Positions 24,997 to 33,192 are shown, numbered from the stretch's first letter. The stretch: 64,000 bases of DNA from Actinomadura sp. K4S16 (GCF_008327685.1 NZ_BDDE01000011.1:62001-126000); one strand, 5' to 3'. Program-made: numbers and translations. The notes: generated from the sequence alone by a model not told the origin.

Positions 24997-25335
24997 TCAG
25001 CCGTTCTTGGTCTTGGCCACGGTGAGCAGCACCGCGGCGTCCTCCAGCGCCTCCAGGCCGTGCCGGGCGTCCGGGATGATCAGCAGGTCGCCGGCGATGC
25101 CGTCCCAGGAGTCCTCCCCGGCCACCAGCCGGACCCGCCCCTGCATCACCAGGACCGTCGCCTCGCCCGGGTTCTCGTGCTCCGCCAGCGTCGTGCCCGC
25201 CGTCATGGTGATCAGCGTCTGCCGCAGGACGTGCTCGTGCCCGCCGTACACCGTGTCGGCGCTGCGCCCGGTCGAGGCCGCGGCGGCGCGCTTCATCAGG
25301 TCCCGTACCCGTGCGTCCAACGAGAGCTTCTGCAT
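24997..25335 (-). CDS. cupin domain protein
   Basis: A 112-residue small cupin. The barrel begins near residue 35; A-E-H-E-N-P-G-E-A-T-V-L-V-M-Q-G-R-V matches cupin motif 1 (His, Glu ligands) and G-D-L-L-I-I-P-D-A-R-H-G matches motif 2. The ligands suggest a bound metal. Such proteins are often annotated as LuxR- or ChrR-like sensors, but no DNA-binding part is present here. The function is unknown. It lies downstream of the L,D-transpeptidase gene by 47 nt on the same strand. Confidence 0.82.
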   Translation of the reverse strand: MQKLSLDARVRDLMKRAAAASTGRSADTVYGGHEHVLRQTLITMTAGTTLAEHENPGEATVLVMQGRVRLVAGEDSWDGIAGDLLIIPDARHGLEALEDAAVLLTVAKTKNG

Positions 25336-25382
25336 GGCACCAAGTGTGCCAGTGAGGTCCGGGACGGGTCCCGGGGCCCGGG

Positions 25383-26585
25383 TCACGTGAGGGGCGCGCC
25401 CGTCACGGGCTTGCCGACGGCGCTGCCCGCGAGCCAGCCGTCCCAGGACTTCGCCCACGGCGTCGGCCCGTTCCCGAACTGGAGCCGCCGCGACGTGCCC
25501 GTCACCTTCACCACGTCGCCCCGGTTGGTGAAGTCGTAGAACCACTTGGCGTCCCCGGGAGCGGCGTTCACGCACCCGTGGCTGACGTTGTCGTTGCCCT
25601 GCGCGTCGGTCGACCACGGGGCCGAGTGCACGAACGTCCCGCTGTAGGTGAGGCGGACGTTCCACTTCGTCGGGATGCGGTACTCGCCGGGGTCGCCGGT
25701 GGTGGCCGAGTCCATGATGATGTGCGCCGCCTTCTCCTGCGCGATCATCGTGCCGCTGTAGCTGTCGTGCCCCGGCTTGCCGAGGCTCACCTTCATCGTC
25801 CGCACCGTCCGGCCGCCGTCGGTCACCGTCGCCCGGTGCTTCTTGGCGTCGATGGTGGTGATATGCCGCGGCCCCACGGTGAACTCGACGCTGCGGTCCT
25901 TCATGCCGTACATGCCCTCGCCGGCCTTCAGCCCGGCCAGGTGCGCGACGACCTTCACCTTCTGCCCGGACGGCCAGTAGTCGCGGGGCCGGAAGTCGAC
26001 CTCCTTGTCGCTGACCCAGTACCAGGCGCCCTCGACCGGCTTGGACATGCGGACCTCGAGGGCCTTCTCCACCGCGACCTTGCCCGCCTTGGTGCTCACC
26101 GGCTTGGACAGCAGCAGCTGCACGGGCATGCCGACGCCGACGGTCTCGCCGTCCAGCGGCGACATGCCGCTCTCCAGCTTCTTCTGCGGCGTCAGGGTCG
26201 TGAACGTGGACGTCGCGGTGACCTCCTTGCCGCCGTCCCCGGTGCCCTTCGCCGTGACCGTGTAGGTCGTGGAGGGCTGCAGGGTCCATGACGACGTCCA
26301 CGACTTGCCGTCGGAGGCGAGCTTCCCCTCGGCCTTGGCGCCCTTCTTGCCGTAGGCGAGGGTGACGCTGGTCAGCTTTCCCTTGTCCGCCGTGACGGTG
26401 ACGGGCTTGTCGGGGGCGGCCTGCTTCGTGCCGGTCGCGGGCGTGATGGCGAGCTTCACCGCGTCCTCGGCCTTGCCGCCACCGCCACCGCCACCGTCTC
26501 CGCCGCCGGACGAGCAGCCCGCAGCGGCGATCACCGCCGCTCCGATGATCGCCGCACTCGCCGTCCCGGTCCGACCCTTGAGCAC
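25383..26585 (-). CDS. L,D-transpeptidase lipoprotein (YkuD)
   Basis: A 400-residue cell-wall enzyme that makes 3-3 cross-links in peptidoglycan. The lipobox is A-A-A-G-C with lipidated Cys24, followed by a Gly-rich tether (25-37). Two Ig-like domains (about 40-240), typical of LdtMt2-type proteins, precede the YkuD catalytic domain (about 245-375), which has H-S-A-P-W-S and S-H-G-C-V-N with catalytic Cys338. I start it at GTG 26585, where GAGGAG is 7 nt upstream and an ideal lipoprotein signal peptide begins; a longer frame from 26636 would add a polar N terminus and is rejected. Confidence 0.93.
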   Translation of the reverse strand: MLKGRTGTASAAIIGAAVIAAAGCSSGGGDGGGGGGGKAEDAVKLAITPATGTKQAAPDKPVTVTADKGKLTSVTLAYGKKGAKAEGKLASDGKSWTSSWTLQPSTTYTVTAKGTGDGGKEVTATSTFTTLTPQKKLESGMSPLDGETVGVGMPVQLLLSKPVSTKAGKVAVEKALEVRMSKPVEGAWYWVSDKEVDFRPRDYWPSGQKVKVVAHLAGLKAGEGMYGMKDRSVEFTVGPRHITTIDAKKHRATVTDGGRTVRTMKVSLGKPGHDSYSGTMIAQEKAAHIIMDSATTGDPGEYRIPTKWNVRLTYSGTFVHSAPWSTDAQGNDNVSHGCVNAAPGDAKWFYDFTNRGDVVKVTGTSRRLQFGNGPTPWAKSWDGWLAGSAVGKPVTGAPLT

Positions 26586-26714
26586 CTGAGAACTCCTCAC
26601 GCTCGACGCGGGTTTTCCCTTGGTTAGGGTATGCACGCTTTCGGGCGAGGCATGCGGAAGCTCCGCTACCGTTCAGTCTTCTCCCAGGTGTACGGGCCTA
26701 TCTTCATGCCGGGT

Positions 26715-27488
26715 TCACGGGGAGGTGAAACTCCCCGGCGGCAGCTCGGACGCGGCGGCGCGGTCCAGCAGGAAGAGGGTCCGGCTCCGGCCGCGAGCCC
26801 CGGCGCACGGGACCTGGAACGGGTCCGCGTCCGGGGCCAGCCCGCGCCCGACGGCCTTCGCCTTGGACTCGCCCGCCGCCAGCACCCACACCTCGTCCGC
26901 GGCGCGCAGGGACGGGAACGTGAGCGAGATCCGGGTCGGCGGCGGCTTCGGGGCGCCGCGCACCGCCGCGACCGCGCCCTCGTCGCGCAGCGCCGGCATC
27001 TCCGGGAACAGCGACGCCACGTGCGCGTCGGGGCCGACGCCCAGCATCAGCACGTCGAAGGACGGCACCGGGCCGCCCCCCGCCCCCGCGGCGGCCCGCA
27101 GCTCGGCGGCGTACCGCTCGGCCGCGGCGTCGGGGTCGTCGCCGTCCGGGCCGTCCGCCGCCGGCATCGCGTGCACCCGGGCCGGGTCGAGCGGGACGCG
27201 GTCGAGCAGCGCCTCCCGCGCCCCGGTCTCGTTGCGCTCCGGGTCGCCCGCGGGCAGGAACCGCTCGTCGCCCCACCACACGTCCAGCCGGCCCCAGTCG
27301 ACCGCGTCGCGGGCGCCGGAGGCGGCCAGCGCGGCGAGCACCGCCGTGCCGACGCCGCCGCCGGTGAGCACGACCGACGCCGAGCCCCGCGCCGCCTGGA
27401 CGTCGGCGATCCGCGTCACCAGCCGGGCCGCGGCCGCCTCGGCGAGCAGGGACTGGTCGCGGTGGACCAGGACGGCCGGGGGAGTCAC
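26715..27488 (-). CDS. pgl: 6-phosphogluconolactonase
   Basis: A 257-residue cytosolic enzyme that hydrolyses 6-phosphogluconolactone, the second step of the oxidative pentose-phosphate pathway. V-V-L-T-G-G-G-V-G (phosphosugar loop, about 38-46), W-W-G-D-E-R-F-L-P (about 70-78) and L-G-V-G-P-D-A-H-V-A-S-L-F-P are the DevB/Pgl signatures. Start GTG 27488 overlaps the opcA stop by GTGA, giving translational coupling. It is the last gene of the tkt-tal-zwf-opcA-pgl operon, with zwf now separated by a transposon. Confidence 0.94.
   Translation of the reverse strand: MTPPAVLVHRDQSLLAEAAAARLVTRIADVQAARGSASVVLTGGGVGTAVLAALAASGARDAVDWGRLDVWWGDERFLPAGDPERNETGAREALLDRVPLDPARVHAMPAADGPDGDDPDAAAERYAAELRAAAGAGGGPVPSFDVLMLGVGPDAHVASLFPEMPALRDEGAVAAVRGAPKPPPTRISLTFPSLRAADEVWVLAAGESKAKAVGRGLAPDADPFQVPCAGARGRSRTLFLLDRAAASELPPGSFTSP
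26718..26737. terminator. hairpin at the 3' end of the pgl gene
   Basis: CGGGGAG, a 6-nt loop and CTCCCCG form a 7-bp stem that begins immediately next to the pgl stop codon, inside the last codons of the gene. It probably ends the pentose-phosphate transcript. Confidence 0.5.
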
Positions 27489-28546
27489 GCGTCCCCCGAC
27501 TTGCCGCGCCCCTTGCGCGCCGGCGGCTTGGACTCGCCCTGCTTGGACTCGGCCTGCTTCCTGGCGGGCCCGGTCTTGGCGGCGTCGGGCGTCGCCGACA
27601 CCGGCTCGCTCGCCACGCCCGGCTTCTGCGTTCCGCCCGCGAGGTCCTTGGCGAACCGGGCGGCGGCCTCGCGGTAGACCTCGTCGGGGTCGAGGCGCCG
27701 CAGCTCCTCGGCCAGCAGCTCGGCCATCGGCCGCCGCATCAGCGACACCTGCCGGTCGGGCTGGCCGGGACGGGACAGCGTCGCGACCCGCCCGTCCGGG
27801 CGGTCGATGACGATGTCGCCGCCCGTCGTGGCCAGCCGGACGCCGGTGATGCCGGGGCCCTCGGAGACCGACCGGCCCACCGGGACGCCGAGCCGGACCG
27901 ACAGCCACGCGGCCAGCAGCTCCGCGCTCGGGGAGTCCGGCTCGGCCATCACCTCGCCGGCGGTGATCTCCTCGTGGTCCTGGTCGAGCGCGGCGGCCAG
28001 CAGCGACCGCCAGGAGGTCAGCCGGGTCCACGTGAAGTCGGTGTCGCCCGGCCGGTAGCCCTCGGCGAGCTGGGCGAGGGTGCCGAGCCGGTCGCGCGCC
28101 GCGTAGGAGTCGGTCACCCGGCGCTGCGCCAGCCGGCCGAGCGGGTCCTTGGCGGGCACCTTCGGCACCTTGCCGCCGGGCCACCACGTCACCACCGGGG
28201 TGTCGGGCATCAGCAGCGGGACCACGACGGAGTCGGCGTGCTCGGCGAGCGGCCCGTACATGCGCAGCAGCACCGTCTCGCCGGGGCCGGTCTCGCCCAT
28301 GCGGATCTCGGCGTCGAGCCGGGACGAGCCGCCGCGCGGGTCGCGGGAGATGACGGTCAGCACCCGGCAGGGGTGCTCGCGCGCCGCCTCGGTCGCGGCG
28401 CGCACCGCGTCGTACTGGGCCGACTCGTCCGTCACGATGATCAGCGTGAGCACCATGCCGACGGCGGGGCCGCCCATCAGGTGCCGCGACTGCGTGAGCG
28501 CGTCCTGGATCTTGCGGGTCGTCGTGCCGGTCAGATCGATGTTCAT
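27485..28546 (-). CDS. opcA: glucose-6-phosphate dehydrogenase assembly protein OpcA
   Basis: A 353-residue OpcA. In actinobacteria and cyanobacteria it associates with and activates glucose-6-phosphate dehydrogenase. M-N-I-D-L-T-G-T-T-T-R-K-I-Q-D at the N terminus, W-W-P-G-G-K-V-P and W-R-S-L-L-A-A-A-L-D are conserved. After about residue 305 the protein carries a Lys/Ser/Pro-rich basic tail. The ribosome site GGAG lies just before ATG. Normally opcA follows zwf closely; here an IS element on the other strand separates the two by 1360 nt, so opcA-pgl may depend on read-through from zwf or on a new promoter. Confidence 0.95.
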   Translation of the reverse strand: MNIDLTGTTTRKIQDALTQSRHLMGGPAVGMVLTLIIVTDESAQYDAVRAATEAAREHPCRVLTVISRDPRGGSSRLDAEIRMGETGPGETVLLRMYGPLAEHADSVVVPLLMPDTPVVTWWPGGKVPKVPAKDPLGRLAQRRVTDSYAARDRLGTLAQLAEGYRPGDTDFTWTRLTSWRSLLAAALDQDHEEITAGEVMAEPDSPSAELLAAWLSVRLGVPVGRSVSEGPGITGVRLATTGGDIVIDRPDGRVATLSRPGQPDRQVSLMRRPMAELLAEELRRLDPDEVYREAAARFAKDLAGGTQKPGVASEPVSATPDAAKTGPARKQAESKQGESKPPARKGRGKSGDA

Positions 28547-28565
28547 CGGTGCTCCTTCGTGGATA

Positions 28566-28584
28566 CCCCGGCCTCAAGCCGGGG
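28566..28584 (+). repeat. left-end hairpin of the IS element
   Basis: CCCCGGC, loop CTCAA and GCCGGGG form a perfect 7-bp stem. A counterpart near the right end (29879-29894, CCCGC/GCGGG) has the tnpB stop codon in its loop. Subterminal hairpins are the ends recognised by HUH transposases of the IS200/IS605 group. Confidence 0.7.
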
Positions 28585-28680
28585 AGGAAACGAAGCCCCT
28601 GTCGAGCAGGACGTGGAAAGACGAGTTCCCCAGGGAGATTTGGCCTCTGCGCTCGCACCCGGGCCGGTAGCTTGTGAGGC

Positions 28681-29889
28681 ATGGCGCGGCAGGTCAGGCG
28701 GGCGTTCAAGTACCGCTTCTACCCCACCGCCGAGCAGGCGGCCGAGCTGTCGCGCACGTTCGGATGCGTGCGACTGGTCTACAACAAGGCGCTTGAAGAA
28801 CGCACCCGGGCCTGGTACGGCGAGCAGCGCCGCATTTCCTACCTGCAGTCTTCGGCGGCGCTGACGCAGTGGAAGAAGACCGAGGAACTGGCCTTCCTCA
28901 CCGAGGTGTCCTGCGTGCCGCTCCAGCAGGCGCTGCGACATCTTCAGGCCGCGTTCGCCAACTTCTTCGCCAAGCGGGCCGCCTATCCGCGGTTCAAGTC
29001 GCGCAAGCGGTCGCGTTGCTCGGCCGAGTACACCCGCAGTGCCTTCACCTGGCGCGATGGGCGCCTGACGCTGGCGAAGATGGCCGCGCCCCTGGACATC
29101 CGCTGGTCGCGTCACCTGCCCGAGGGGGCCGAACCGAGCACGGTGACGGTGTCGCGCGACAGCGCCGGCCGCTGGTTCGTCTCCCTGCTGTGCCAGGACA
29201 CCATCCCCGCCGCTCCCGCCACTGACGCGGCGGTCGGGGTGGACGCCGGGATCACCTCCCTGGTGGCCCTGTCCACCGGGGAGAAGATCACCAACCCCCG
29301 GCACGAGCGGCGGGACCGTGCCCGCCTGGCCAAGGCGCAGCGGGAGCTGGCCCGCAAAGCTCCCGGTTCGGTGAACCGGGACAAGGCCCGCCGCAGGGTG
29401 GCCCGGGTGCACGCGCGGATCGTCGACCGGCGCCGCGATTTCCTGCACAAGGTGTCGACCCGCCTCGTCCGTGAGAACCAAACGGTCGTGGTCGAAGACC
29501 TCATTGCCGGCAACCTGCTCAAGAACCGCAAGCTCGCCCGCGCCATCTCCGACGCCGCGTGGCGGGAACTGCGCACGATGCTGGAGTACAAGTGCGCCTG
29601 GTACGGCCGCGACCTCGTGGTCGTCGACCGCTGGTTCCCCTCCACCAACCTCTGCGGGACCTGCGGAACCGTCCGCGCCGAGCTGCCGCTCAACGTCCGC
29701 GAATGGACGTGCGGTTGCGGCAGCGTGCATGACCGCGACGTGAACGCGGCGCGCAACGTCCTGGCCGCCGGGCTGGCGGTGACCGCCTGTGGAGACGGTG
29801 TAAGACCTCAACGGGGCACCTCCCGGACGGGGCACTCGTCGGCGAAGCAGGAAACCCAGCGGGCGACCGCTGGAATCGCCCGCCCGTAA
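28681..29889 (+). CDS. tnpB: TnpB, RNA-guided nuclease of an IS200/IS605-type element
   Basis: A 402-residue TnpB, an ancestor-type relative of Cas12 that uses an RNA from the element's right end to cut DNA at sites next to a short TAM. The N-terminal part (about 1-130) opens A-F-K-Y-R-F-Y-P-T and has the helical recognition region. The RuvC-like triad is complete: Asp188 (G-V-D-A-G), Glu272 (V-V-E-D-L) and Asp353 (H-D-R-D-V-N-A-A-R-N). The zinc ribbon is C325-x2-C328 and C344-x-C346. The tail from residue 370 is the typical variable C terminus whose coding DNA overlaps the guide RNA. It looks intact. It is transcribed against the surrounding operon. Confidence 0.95.
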   Translation: MARQVRRAFKYRFYPTAEQAAELSRTFGCVRLVYNKALEERTRAWYGEQRRISYLQSSAALTQWKKTEELAFLTEVSCVPLQQALRHLQAAFANFFAKRAAYPRFKSRKRSRCSAEYTRSAFTWRDGRLTLAKMAAPLDIRWSRHLPEGAEPSTVTVSRDSAGRWFVSLLCQDTIPAAPATDAAVGVDAGITSLVALSTGEKITNPRHERRDRARLAKAQRELARKAPGSVNRDKARRRVARVHARIVDRRRDFLHKVSTRLVRENQTVVVEDLIAGNLLKNRKLARAISDAAWRELRTMLEYKCAWYGRDLVVVDRWFPSTNLCGTCGTVRAELPLNVREWTCGCGSVHDRDVNAARNVLAAGLAVTACGDGVRPQRGTSRTGHSSAKQETQRATAGIARP

Positions 29890-29926
29890 GCGGGGGAGGA
29901 AGTCAACTAGAGCCGCCTCCAGGTTC
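29780..29926 (+). ncRNA. predicted guide RNA (reRNA/omega RNA) of TnpB
   Basis: In this element group the guide RNA covers the 3' end of tnpB and the right end and finishes with about 16-20 nt of flanking host DNA. Here the scaffold would run over the last tnpB codons and the right-end hairpin to GTCAA at 29906. The guide would be 29907-29926, which is the complement of the zwf stop codon and last codons. The ends are inferred from the family; only the hairpin and boundary are seen. Confidence 0.4.
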
Positions 29927-31433
29927 GGCCGTCCCGCGCCATCAGCTCGTCGGCGCTGTCGGGCCCGTAGCCGCCGGACTTGTACTGGTCGAGGCCGCCG
30001 CGGCTCGCCCAGTACTCCTCGATCGGGTCGAGGATCTTCCAGGACAGCTCGACCTCCTCCTGCCGCGGGAACAGCGGCGGATCACCGATCAGCACGTCCA
30101 GCAGCAGCCGCTCGTAGGCCTCGGGGGAGGCCTCGGTGAACGACTCGCCGTAGGCGAAGTCCATGTTGACGTCGCGGATCTCCATCGAGGTGCCGGGCAC
30201 CTTCGAGCCGAACCGGACCGTGATGCCCTCGTCCGGCTGTACCCGCATCACCAGGGCGTTCTGCCCCAGCTCCTCGGTGTCGGTGTGCGAGAACGGCAGG
30301 TGCGGCGCCTGCTGGAACACCATCGCCACCTCCGTCACCCGGCGGCTCAGCCGCTTGCCGGTGCGCAGGTAGAACGGCACGCCCGCCCAGCGGCGGTTGT
30401 CGATCTCCAGCTTGACCGCGGCGTAGGTCTCGGTGCGGGAGTCGGCGGGGATGCCGTCCTCCTCCAGGTACCCCTGGACGCTCACGCCGCCCTGCCAGCC
30501 CGCCGCGTACTGCCCGCGCGCGGTGGACTGCGCCAGGTCGCCGGGCACCCGCACCGCGGAAAGGATCTTGGCCTTCTCGGCGCGGACGGCGTCGGCGCTG
30601 AACGACGTCGGCTCCTCCATCGCCGTGAGCGCCAGCAGCTGCAGCAGGTGGTTCTGGATGACGTCGCGGGCGGCGCCGATGCCGTCGTAGTAGCCGGCCC
30701 GGCCGCCGATCCCGATGTCCTCGGCCATCGTGATCTGCACGTGGTCGACGAAGGAGCGGTTCCAGATCGGCTCGAACATCGTGTTGGCGAACCGCAGGGC
30801 CAGGATGTTCTGCACCGTCTCCTTGCCGAGGTAGTGGTCGATCCGGAAGATCGTCTCCTCGGGGAACACGCGGTGCACGGTGTCGTTCAGCTCCACCGCG
30901 GTCTTCAGGTCGCGGCCGAACGGCTTCTCGATGACGACCCGGCGCCACGAGCCCTCCTCGCGGTCGGCGAGCCCGCTGCGCTGCAGCTGCTCGACGACCT
31001 CCGGGAAGAACTTCGGCGGGATCGACAGGTAGAACGCGTAGTTGCCGCCGGTGCCGCGGCTCTCGTCCAGCTCCTTGACCGCCATCGCCAGCGCGTCGAA
31101 CGCGCCCGGGTCGCTGAACTCGCCGGGGACGAAGTGCATGCCCTCCGACAGGTGCGTCCACACGTCCTCGCGGAACGGGGTCCGCGCGTGGGCCTTCACC
31201 GACTCGTAGGCGATCTGGCGGAAGTCCTCGTTCTCCCAGTCGCGCCGGGCGAAGCCCACCAGGGAGAAGCCCGGCGGCAGCAGCCCTCGGTTCGCCAGGT
31301 CATAGATGGCCGGGAGGAGCTTCTTGCGCGACAGGTCCCCGGTGACCCCGAACAGCACGAGCACGCACGGCCCGGCCACCCGCGGCAGGCGCTTGTCCCG
31401 CGGGTCGCGGAGCGGATTGGCTGGGTTGGTCAC
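29907..31433 (-). CDS. zwf: glucose-6-phosphate dehydrogenase
   Basis: A 508-residue cytosolic enzyme that oxidises glucose 6-phosphate with NADP and starts the oxidative pentose-phosphate pathway. V-L-F-G-V-T-G-D-L-S-R-K-K-L is the nucleotide-binding motif and R-I-D-H-Y-L-G-K-E the active-site signature (His and Lys). Length is normal. I start it at GTG 31433, preceded by GAGGGGG; a longer frame to 31508 runs into leader repeats. The stop codon TAG abuts the IS right end, so the protein is intact but its usual close neighbour opcA has been pushed away. Its 145-nt leader carries tandem repeats. Confidence 0.96.
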   Translation of the reverse strand: MTNPANPLRDPRDKRLPRVAGPCVLVLFGVTGDLSRKKLLPAIYDLANRGLLPPGFSLVGFARRDWENEDFRQIAYESVKAHARTPFREDVWTHLSEGMHFVPGEFSDPGAFDALAMAVKELDESRGTGGNYAFYLSIPPKFFPEVVEQLQRSGLADREEGSWRRVVIEKPFGRDLKTAVELNDTVHRVFPEETIFRIDHYLGKETVQNILALRFANTMFEPIWNRSFVDHVQITMAEDIGIGGRAGYYDGIGAARDVIQNHLLQLLALTAMEEPTSFSADAVRAEKAKILSAVRVPGDLAQSTARGQYAAGWQGGVSVQGYLEEDGIPADSRTETYAAVKLEIDNRRWAGVPFYLRTGKRLSRRVTEVAMVFQQAPHLPFSHTDTEELGQNALVMRVQPDEGITVRFGSKVPGTSMEIRDVNMDFAYGESFTEASPEAYERLLLDVLIGDPPLFPRQEEVELSWKILDPIEEYWASRGGLDQYKSGGYGPDSADELMARDGRTWRRL

Positions 31434-31440
31434 GTGGCCC

Positions 31441-31471
31441 CCTCTGATCGCACTGCCTCTGTTCGCACTGC
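31441..31471. repeat. 15-nt tandem repeat in the zwf leader
   Basis: CCTCTGATCGCACTG and CCTCTGTTCGCACTG are contiguous and differ at one base (14 of 15). Read on the coding strand each unit ends in CAGAGG, so the duplication repeats the region just before the ribosome site of zwf, which starts 8 nt further on. Confidence 0.75.
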
Positions 31472-31501
31472 GCCTTGTCCGACTACTGCTGCAAGCATCC
31501 T

Positions 31502-31531
31502 GCCCCAACTCGTATCGCGGGCCCCAACTCG
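31502..31531. repeat. 11-nt direct repeat, 19-nt period, zwf upstream region
   Basis: GCCCCAACTCG occurs at 31502-31512 and again at 31521-31531. The pair lies about 70-100 nt before the zwf start, where a regulator dimer could bind the same face of DNA only with some distortion (about 1.8 turns). The binding protein is unknown. Confidence 0.6.
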
Positions 31532-31578
31532 GTTTCGCCCCCCGGCCGGCCGCGGTCTCCGGTCTCCGGCGTGAGCCC

Positions 31579-33192
31579 TCATATGTCTCCTCTGGCGGAG
31601 TCGAGCAGCCGGTTCAGCCCCGCCCAGCGGTTCTGCAGATGGAGCCGTACCACCGGGCGGCCCGCCGCGCGCGCGTCGCGGGCGTCGCCGAGCGCCCGCG
31701 CGAGCTGCAGCATGCCGAGCCTGTGGTGCCGGCCGGGGACCGGCACGTCGCGGACGACGTTCCCGGTCACCAGAAGGTAAACGCATCCGTCCGGGTGATC
31801 ATTTCCGCCCGCGGGCGGCCGCGCGCCCCAGCCCACCCGCACCGGGCGCCCGCAGCGGGCCGCGAGCAGCGCGGCCAGCCGGCGGACCTGCGCGCCCTGG
31901 CCGCGGGCCTCGTCCGGGTCGAGGTAGGCGACGAGCGCGAGGTGCTCGCCCCGCCCGACCAGGCCGGTCAGCGCGTCCAGCAGCTCGGTGAGCCCGGCCG
32001 CGCCCGCCAGCGCCGGGACGGTCGTGTGCGCCTCGACCGCCCGGCCGGGGTCGCCGTCGGCGAACAGCGGCTCGCCGGTCCCGTCGTCCAGCGTCATCGG
32101 GGCGGGCCGCTCCGCGGGCGCCAGCGGGTCGGCCCCCAGCAGGTAGGACGCCACCGCGGCCGCGTACTCCCACACGACCAGCTGCGCGGCGAGCGGCCCG
32201 GCCACCGTGGCGTCGTCCTGGTGCGGGCGGCCGTCGAACGTCAGCAGGAACAGGTCGTCGGCGGGCTGCAGCGGCATGCCGCCGTCCTGGACGACCGGCG
32301 TCAGCCGGCCGCGGGCGGACTCCTCCAGCAGCAGCGCCGCCCACCGGGCGATGCCCGGCAGCGCCGCCGGGTAGCCGCCGAGCACGGCCGTCCGCCGCCC
32401 CGCCCTGGCCGCGCCGCCGAGGACGGCGCCGAGCACGAGCCCCGGGTTGTTCTCCGGCCGCGTCAGCGACGGCAGGACGGCGGTGGCCTCATCCAGCAGC
32501 GCCGCGACGTCGGCGCCCGCGAGCGCGGCGGGCACCAGCGCGTAAGGGGAGAGCGCGCCGAACGCGGTGGGCGCCGGCGCCTCCACCAGCGCGTGCCCCG
32601 CCTCCGTCGCGTGCTTGGCCGCCGCCGCGCGCGGCTCGGCGACCGTGACGAACCGCCGCGCGACCTCGGCGGGGGAGAGGCCCGCCTCCCGCAGGGCCTC
32701 GGCGAACACCTGCCGCAGCACCTCGGTCGCCTGGTCGTCGCCGGTCACCACGAACGCCGTCCGGTGCAGCCGGTCCGGGTCGTCCCGGACGCGCAGCGGC
32801 GGTCCGGGGTCGGGGCCGTCCAGCACCGCCAGCGCACCGCGGCCGTCCGGCGCCGCGAGCCCGTGGGCGCGCACGATCAGCTCGGCGGCGCGGGCCGGGG
32901 GGCCGCCGCCGAGCAGCGCCACCTCGGTCAGCCCGTCCGCGCGGGCCCGCGAGCGCAGCTCTCCGGCACGGTCCAACACCGCGCGGCCGGGGCCGGGCTG
33001 CCCGGGCCAGCACAGCGGCCGCCCCTCCACGCCGGCGGTGGCGGCCGACGGCCACAGCGAGGCGTCCTCGGAGGCGAGCCGGACGGGCACCTGGTCGATC
33101 CACAACCGGCCCAGCACCCGCTCGGCGGACTCCTTCAGGGGCCCGCGGGCGGTGATGGCCGTCTCCCCCGAGACGACGGCGGTGAAGCTCAC
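31579..33192 (-). CDS. phosphoglucose isomerase-like protein A (likely non-canonical)
   Basis: A 537-residue paralogue of the two pgi-like genes upstream, sharing with them the W-E-Y-A-x-A-V-A block and the C-terminal P-V-P-G-R ... L-Q-L-A-R-A-L-G-D. The usual phosphosugar residues are largely gone: the first SIS loop is G-G-G-P-P-A (95-100), the S-K-S-G-T-T-type loop is V-T-G-D-D-Q-A, and the G-G-R-[FY]-S motif reads P-T-A-F-G (208-212), without the arginine. The C-terminal H-K-G-G block is lost. An L-E-E-S stretch may keep the catalytic Glu of PGI, by hand alignment only. GTG 33192 overlaps the previous stop by GTGA. It may be a structural or regulatory partner rather than an isomerase. Confidence 0.75.
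   Translation of the reverse strand: MSFTAVVSGETAITARGPLKESAERVLGRLWIDQVPVRLASEDASLWPSAATAGVEGRPLCWPGQPGPGRAVLDRAGELRSRARADGLTEVALLGGGPPARAAELIVRAHGLAAPDGRGALAVLDGPDPGPPLRVRDDPDRLHRTAFVVTGDDQATEVLRQVFAEALREAGLSPAEVARRFVTVAEPRAAAAKHATEAGHALVEAPAPTAFGALSPYALVPAALAGADVAALLDEATAVLPSLTRPENNPGLVLGAVLGGAARAGRRTAVLGGYPAALPGIARWAALLLEESARGRLTPVVQDGGMPLQPADDLFLLTFDGRPHQDDATVAGPLAAQLVVWEYAAAVASYLLGADPLAPAERPAPMTLDDGTGEPLFADGDPGRAVEAHTTVPALAGAAGLTELLDALTGLVGRGEHLALVAYLDPDEARGQGAQVRRLAALLAARCGRPVRVGWGARPPAGGNDHPDGCVYLLVTGNVVRDVPVPGRHHRLGMLQLARALGDARDARAAGRPVVRLHLQNRWAGLNRLLDSARGDI

Larger units (their letters stand above)
28560..29906 (+). mobile_element. tnpB-only IS200/IS605-group element (IS1341-like), inserted at zwf-opcA junction
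   Basis: The element spans from just upstream of a left-end hairpin (28566-28584) to GTCAA at 29902-29906. No tnpA is present, so mobility would need a transposase supplied in trans. Both ends share AAGC[C/G]GGGGAGGAA (28576-28589 and 29888-29901) placed just 3' of a hairpin, the arrangement of this element group in actinomycetes. The right boundary abuts the zwf stop codon (complement of TAG at 29907-29909). The exact left boundary is uncertain by about 10 nt. Insertion is on the strand opposite to the operon and interrupts no gene. Confidence 0.8.

Noticed and set aside
28560-29906. TnpB considered as a Cas12-type CRISPR effector or a domesticated regulator
   Set aside because: No CRISPR array is nearby, and the protein length, C-terminal tail and element ends are those of an ordinary IS200/IS605 tnpB with an intact RuvC triad.
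31441-31531. Repeats in the zwf leader considered as a CRISPR array
   Set aside because: Units are contiguous or only two copies, without regular spacers or cas genes.
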